This document shows, one piece after another, positions 7,701-8,059 of a stretch of 8,059 nt of DNA. Numbering within the stretch: the stretch's first letter is position 1; every line of letters begins with the position of its first letter. The notes beneath the pieces are model-generated. The model made no database searches and had not been told where the DNA came from. It was given only the letters and a program-made list of their open reading frames with translations. This DNA is from Chitinivibrionales bacterium. Its GTDB lineage: Bacteria > Fibrobacterota > Chitinivibrionia > Chitinivibrionales > FEN-1185. The stretch covers positions 1-8,059 of the forward strand of contig JAQUMP010000136.1 of the NCBI GenBank assembly GCA_028718065.1. Reading direction: 5' to 3'. Both the position numbers and the translations under genes were made by a program.

Positions 7701-8059
7701 TCAAAGCGATGAATTACGCCGTTACCATCATAAGACCCGCCGGAATAACGGACAGTTTAGTTAATAATTCGGCGGTTATTTTTATTTCCGTAACAGCGGC
7801 TTCATTGCCGGTGGATGCTTCGCGGTTGCTGAATAGCAGGGCCCCTATTTTCTGCGCCTATTACGGTTACTGGTATCCGCTCAAGCTGACAACTACATCA
7901 TTGCTATCGGCAGGCCCTTATGATTCGATCCTTCTGAAAGCGAACAATCCCGTTATCAATACGCCATCCGATCTATCGCTGGACATCTCTCAAACGTATC
8001 CTATATACTTGAGGCCGGCAAGAATTCCCGCGGGGGCAAGCAGTGTCGCGGTAGTACCC
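4778..8059 (+). CDS. Giant multi-domain secreted lipoprotein: Ig-like, cadherin-like and Calx-beta modules (3' end outside the window)
   Basis: An open frame of 1094 codons with no stop to the window edge. The N-terminus is a short signal peptide ending in LGLLVC; Cys20 followed by TSD suggests a lipoprotein, though Val just before the Cys is atypical (usually G/A/S). Then come beta-rich modules: ~30-130, ~131-224 and ~225-326 (Ig-like, divergent); ~327-428 (APRDGESVTNPALTLQGTI, Big/glucodextranase-B-like); ~429-522 (TPPSI... ITDGSGV); ~524-620 (cadherin/He_PIG-like, AADADGDSV and FNWTPQAAD); ~622-718 (similar, VKWTPLVTDTGTRTL); Calx-beta 1 ~720-829 (DYSLP, ATFAPGTT, DDTIVETDET at 793-802, HDND at 826-829); Calx-beta 2 ~837-945, more divergent; and from ~951 an alpha/beta domain (RPLLYVGSGD... 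VIFISV) resembling Rossmann-like or class I amidotransferase-like modules. Likely anchored in the envelope and exposed for adhesion or binding; no enzyme active site is visible so far. Domain boundaries are estimated by eye. Confidence 0.93.
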   Translation, partial: MQRIVGIALLALCGLGLLVCTSDTNPYLNPSRATIAFSGLPYNKIDTLEIFHTFSFTCEFMLQKFLDSVSIHIDHNRLWPLEDSIIKNFDSISGSLPITVSFSDTGWNKVTVTAYKSTGDIIKDSLIFYCTSPLKQAFVVADLGQTITLQTHRVSDDNVLYAWEFNTLPAKTIITSTTDSAPLSITKELMPVRSGLVYVIANGIRSSAFEFPVYLTDKTTPSATSLNHLVQNDSEITTGADPFAFRIAITNQAGVTILPLVNGSNFDFYDTGALAAQGVQTCTKTIADIKKSPGDSMKLFVTFADKTGRIFTQTFWVHYDSTLTNLDAPVIALIAPRDGESVTNPALTLQGTITNNFSYDSLFLVLQLNGAVLSKFPVVTKDSLQWSATATLLEGTNNLTVSAYDNAQHTGNPVAVKSFALVYNPAAVDTTPPSINNITIGGQKFDSTRTYYFDSARIGVTANITDGSGVQSVIINATAAAHVGDLYSGTAALTHNLSGTTITIRATDTKNNDIQKSLKVFKNALPVFQRVPLSATAIVGQPSIDSVSAADADGDSVDIRVTIPTAKGDTVFKGTGKVIFNWTPQAADTAKSPLTISITALDGYQAKDTSFSCIVVSSSGAIPPAHFITTPAQFPETLQVARDTLRKIVRIDKNLLSGPYSMSAKIMETNFPVLPAGRDSLVKWTPLVTDTGTRTLLVVVFSGTLPTDSLKIPLKIIPPVFISFESSQSGALESVGTAFVPIVLSVASKDTVKASLIVNPTSSASSADYSLPLTTATFAPGTTRFNLPITIVDDTIVETDETVSLGLTVPVNCMIGTTVTHTFTIHDNDTIKRIDTPLVSFNKLDDTGSADAGTIQIPVRLSVKAWLAGLVNIQVSGSAAQGSDFSIVPQNQVQFAVGDSIHFIAITIKSNTECSPLPKTITLTLVNPTNLKLGSNVSYTHTIGAHNIDKCIRPLLYVGSGDVSVPIDKALIDTFKAMNYAVTIIRPAGITDSLVNNSAVIFISVTAASLPVDASRLLNSRAPIFCAYYGYWYPLKLTTTSLLSAGPYDSILLKANNPVINTPSDLSLDISQTYPIYLRPARIPAGASSVAVVP

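Overview
The window looks like chromosomal DNA from a Gram-negative (diderm) bacterium. It carries the end of an RND inner-membrane exporter, then a tightly packed same-strand cluster encoding a membrane-spanning Ser/Thr protein kinase, an exported beta-helix-like protein and a very large probable lipoprotein. From memory only, the kinase's N-terminal block (HPLVILPNGSEGT, residues 22-34) and the Asp/Thr/Ser-rich Ig-like lipoprotein resemble proteins of the Fibrobacterota (Chitinivibrio/Chitinispirillum-like) lineage. This placement is tentative and was not checked by a search.

Layout, all genes on the + strand. (1) Positions 2-1750: C-terminal half of an RND efflux permease; its start lies before the window. 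A near-perfect palindrome over its stop codon (1736-1762) looks like an intrinsic terminator. (2) Positions 1763-1984: a very AT-rich intergenic region with a plausible sigma70-type promoter, a strong Shine-Dalgarno in front of a 12-codon mini-ORF, and a second mini-ORF ending 3 nt before the kinase start. (3) 1985-3841: Ser/Thr kinase with one transmembrane helix and a TPR-like extracytoplasmic C-terminus. (4) 3848-4759: protein with a signal peptide, a beta-helix-like body and a C-terminal two-helix membrane hairpin. (5) 4778 to the window end: the first 1094 codons of a giant multi-domain secreted protein (Ig-like and cadherin-like modules, two Calx-beta domains, then an alpha/beta domain), still open at 8059.

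Genes 3-5 are separated by only 6 and 18 nt, lie in the same reading frame and have no visible terminator or promoter between them, so they are probably one transcript. A reasonable but unproven reading is a cell-envelope module: a kinase whose outside part senses something at the envelope, co-expressed with two exported surface-type proteins that could be its partners or outputs. The RND gene is probably a separate, upstream transcription unit.

There is no tRNA, rRNA, CRISPR array, insertion sequence or attachment site that I can recognise in the window.
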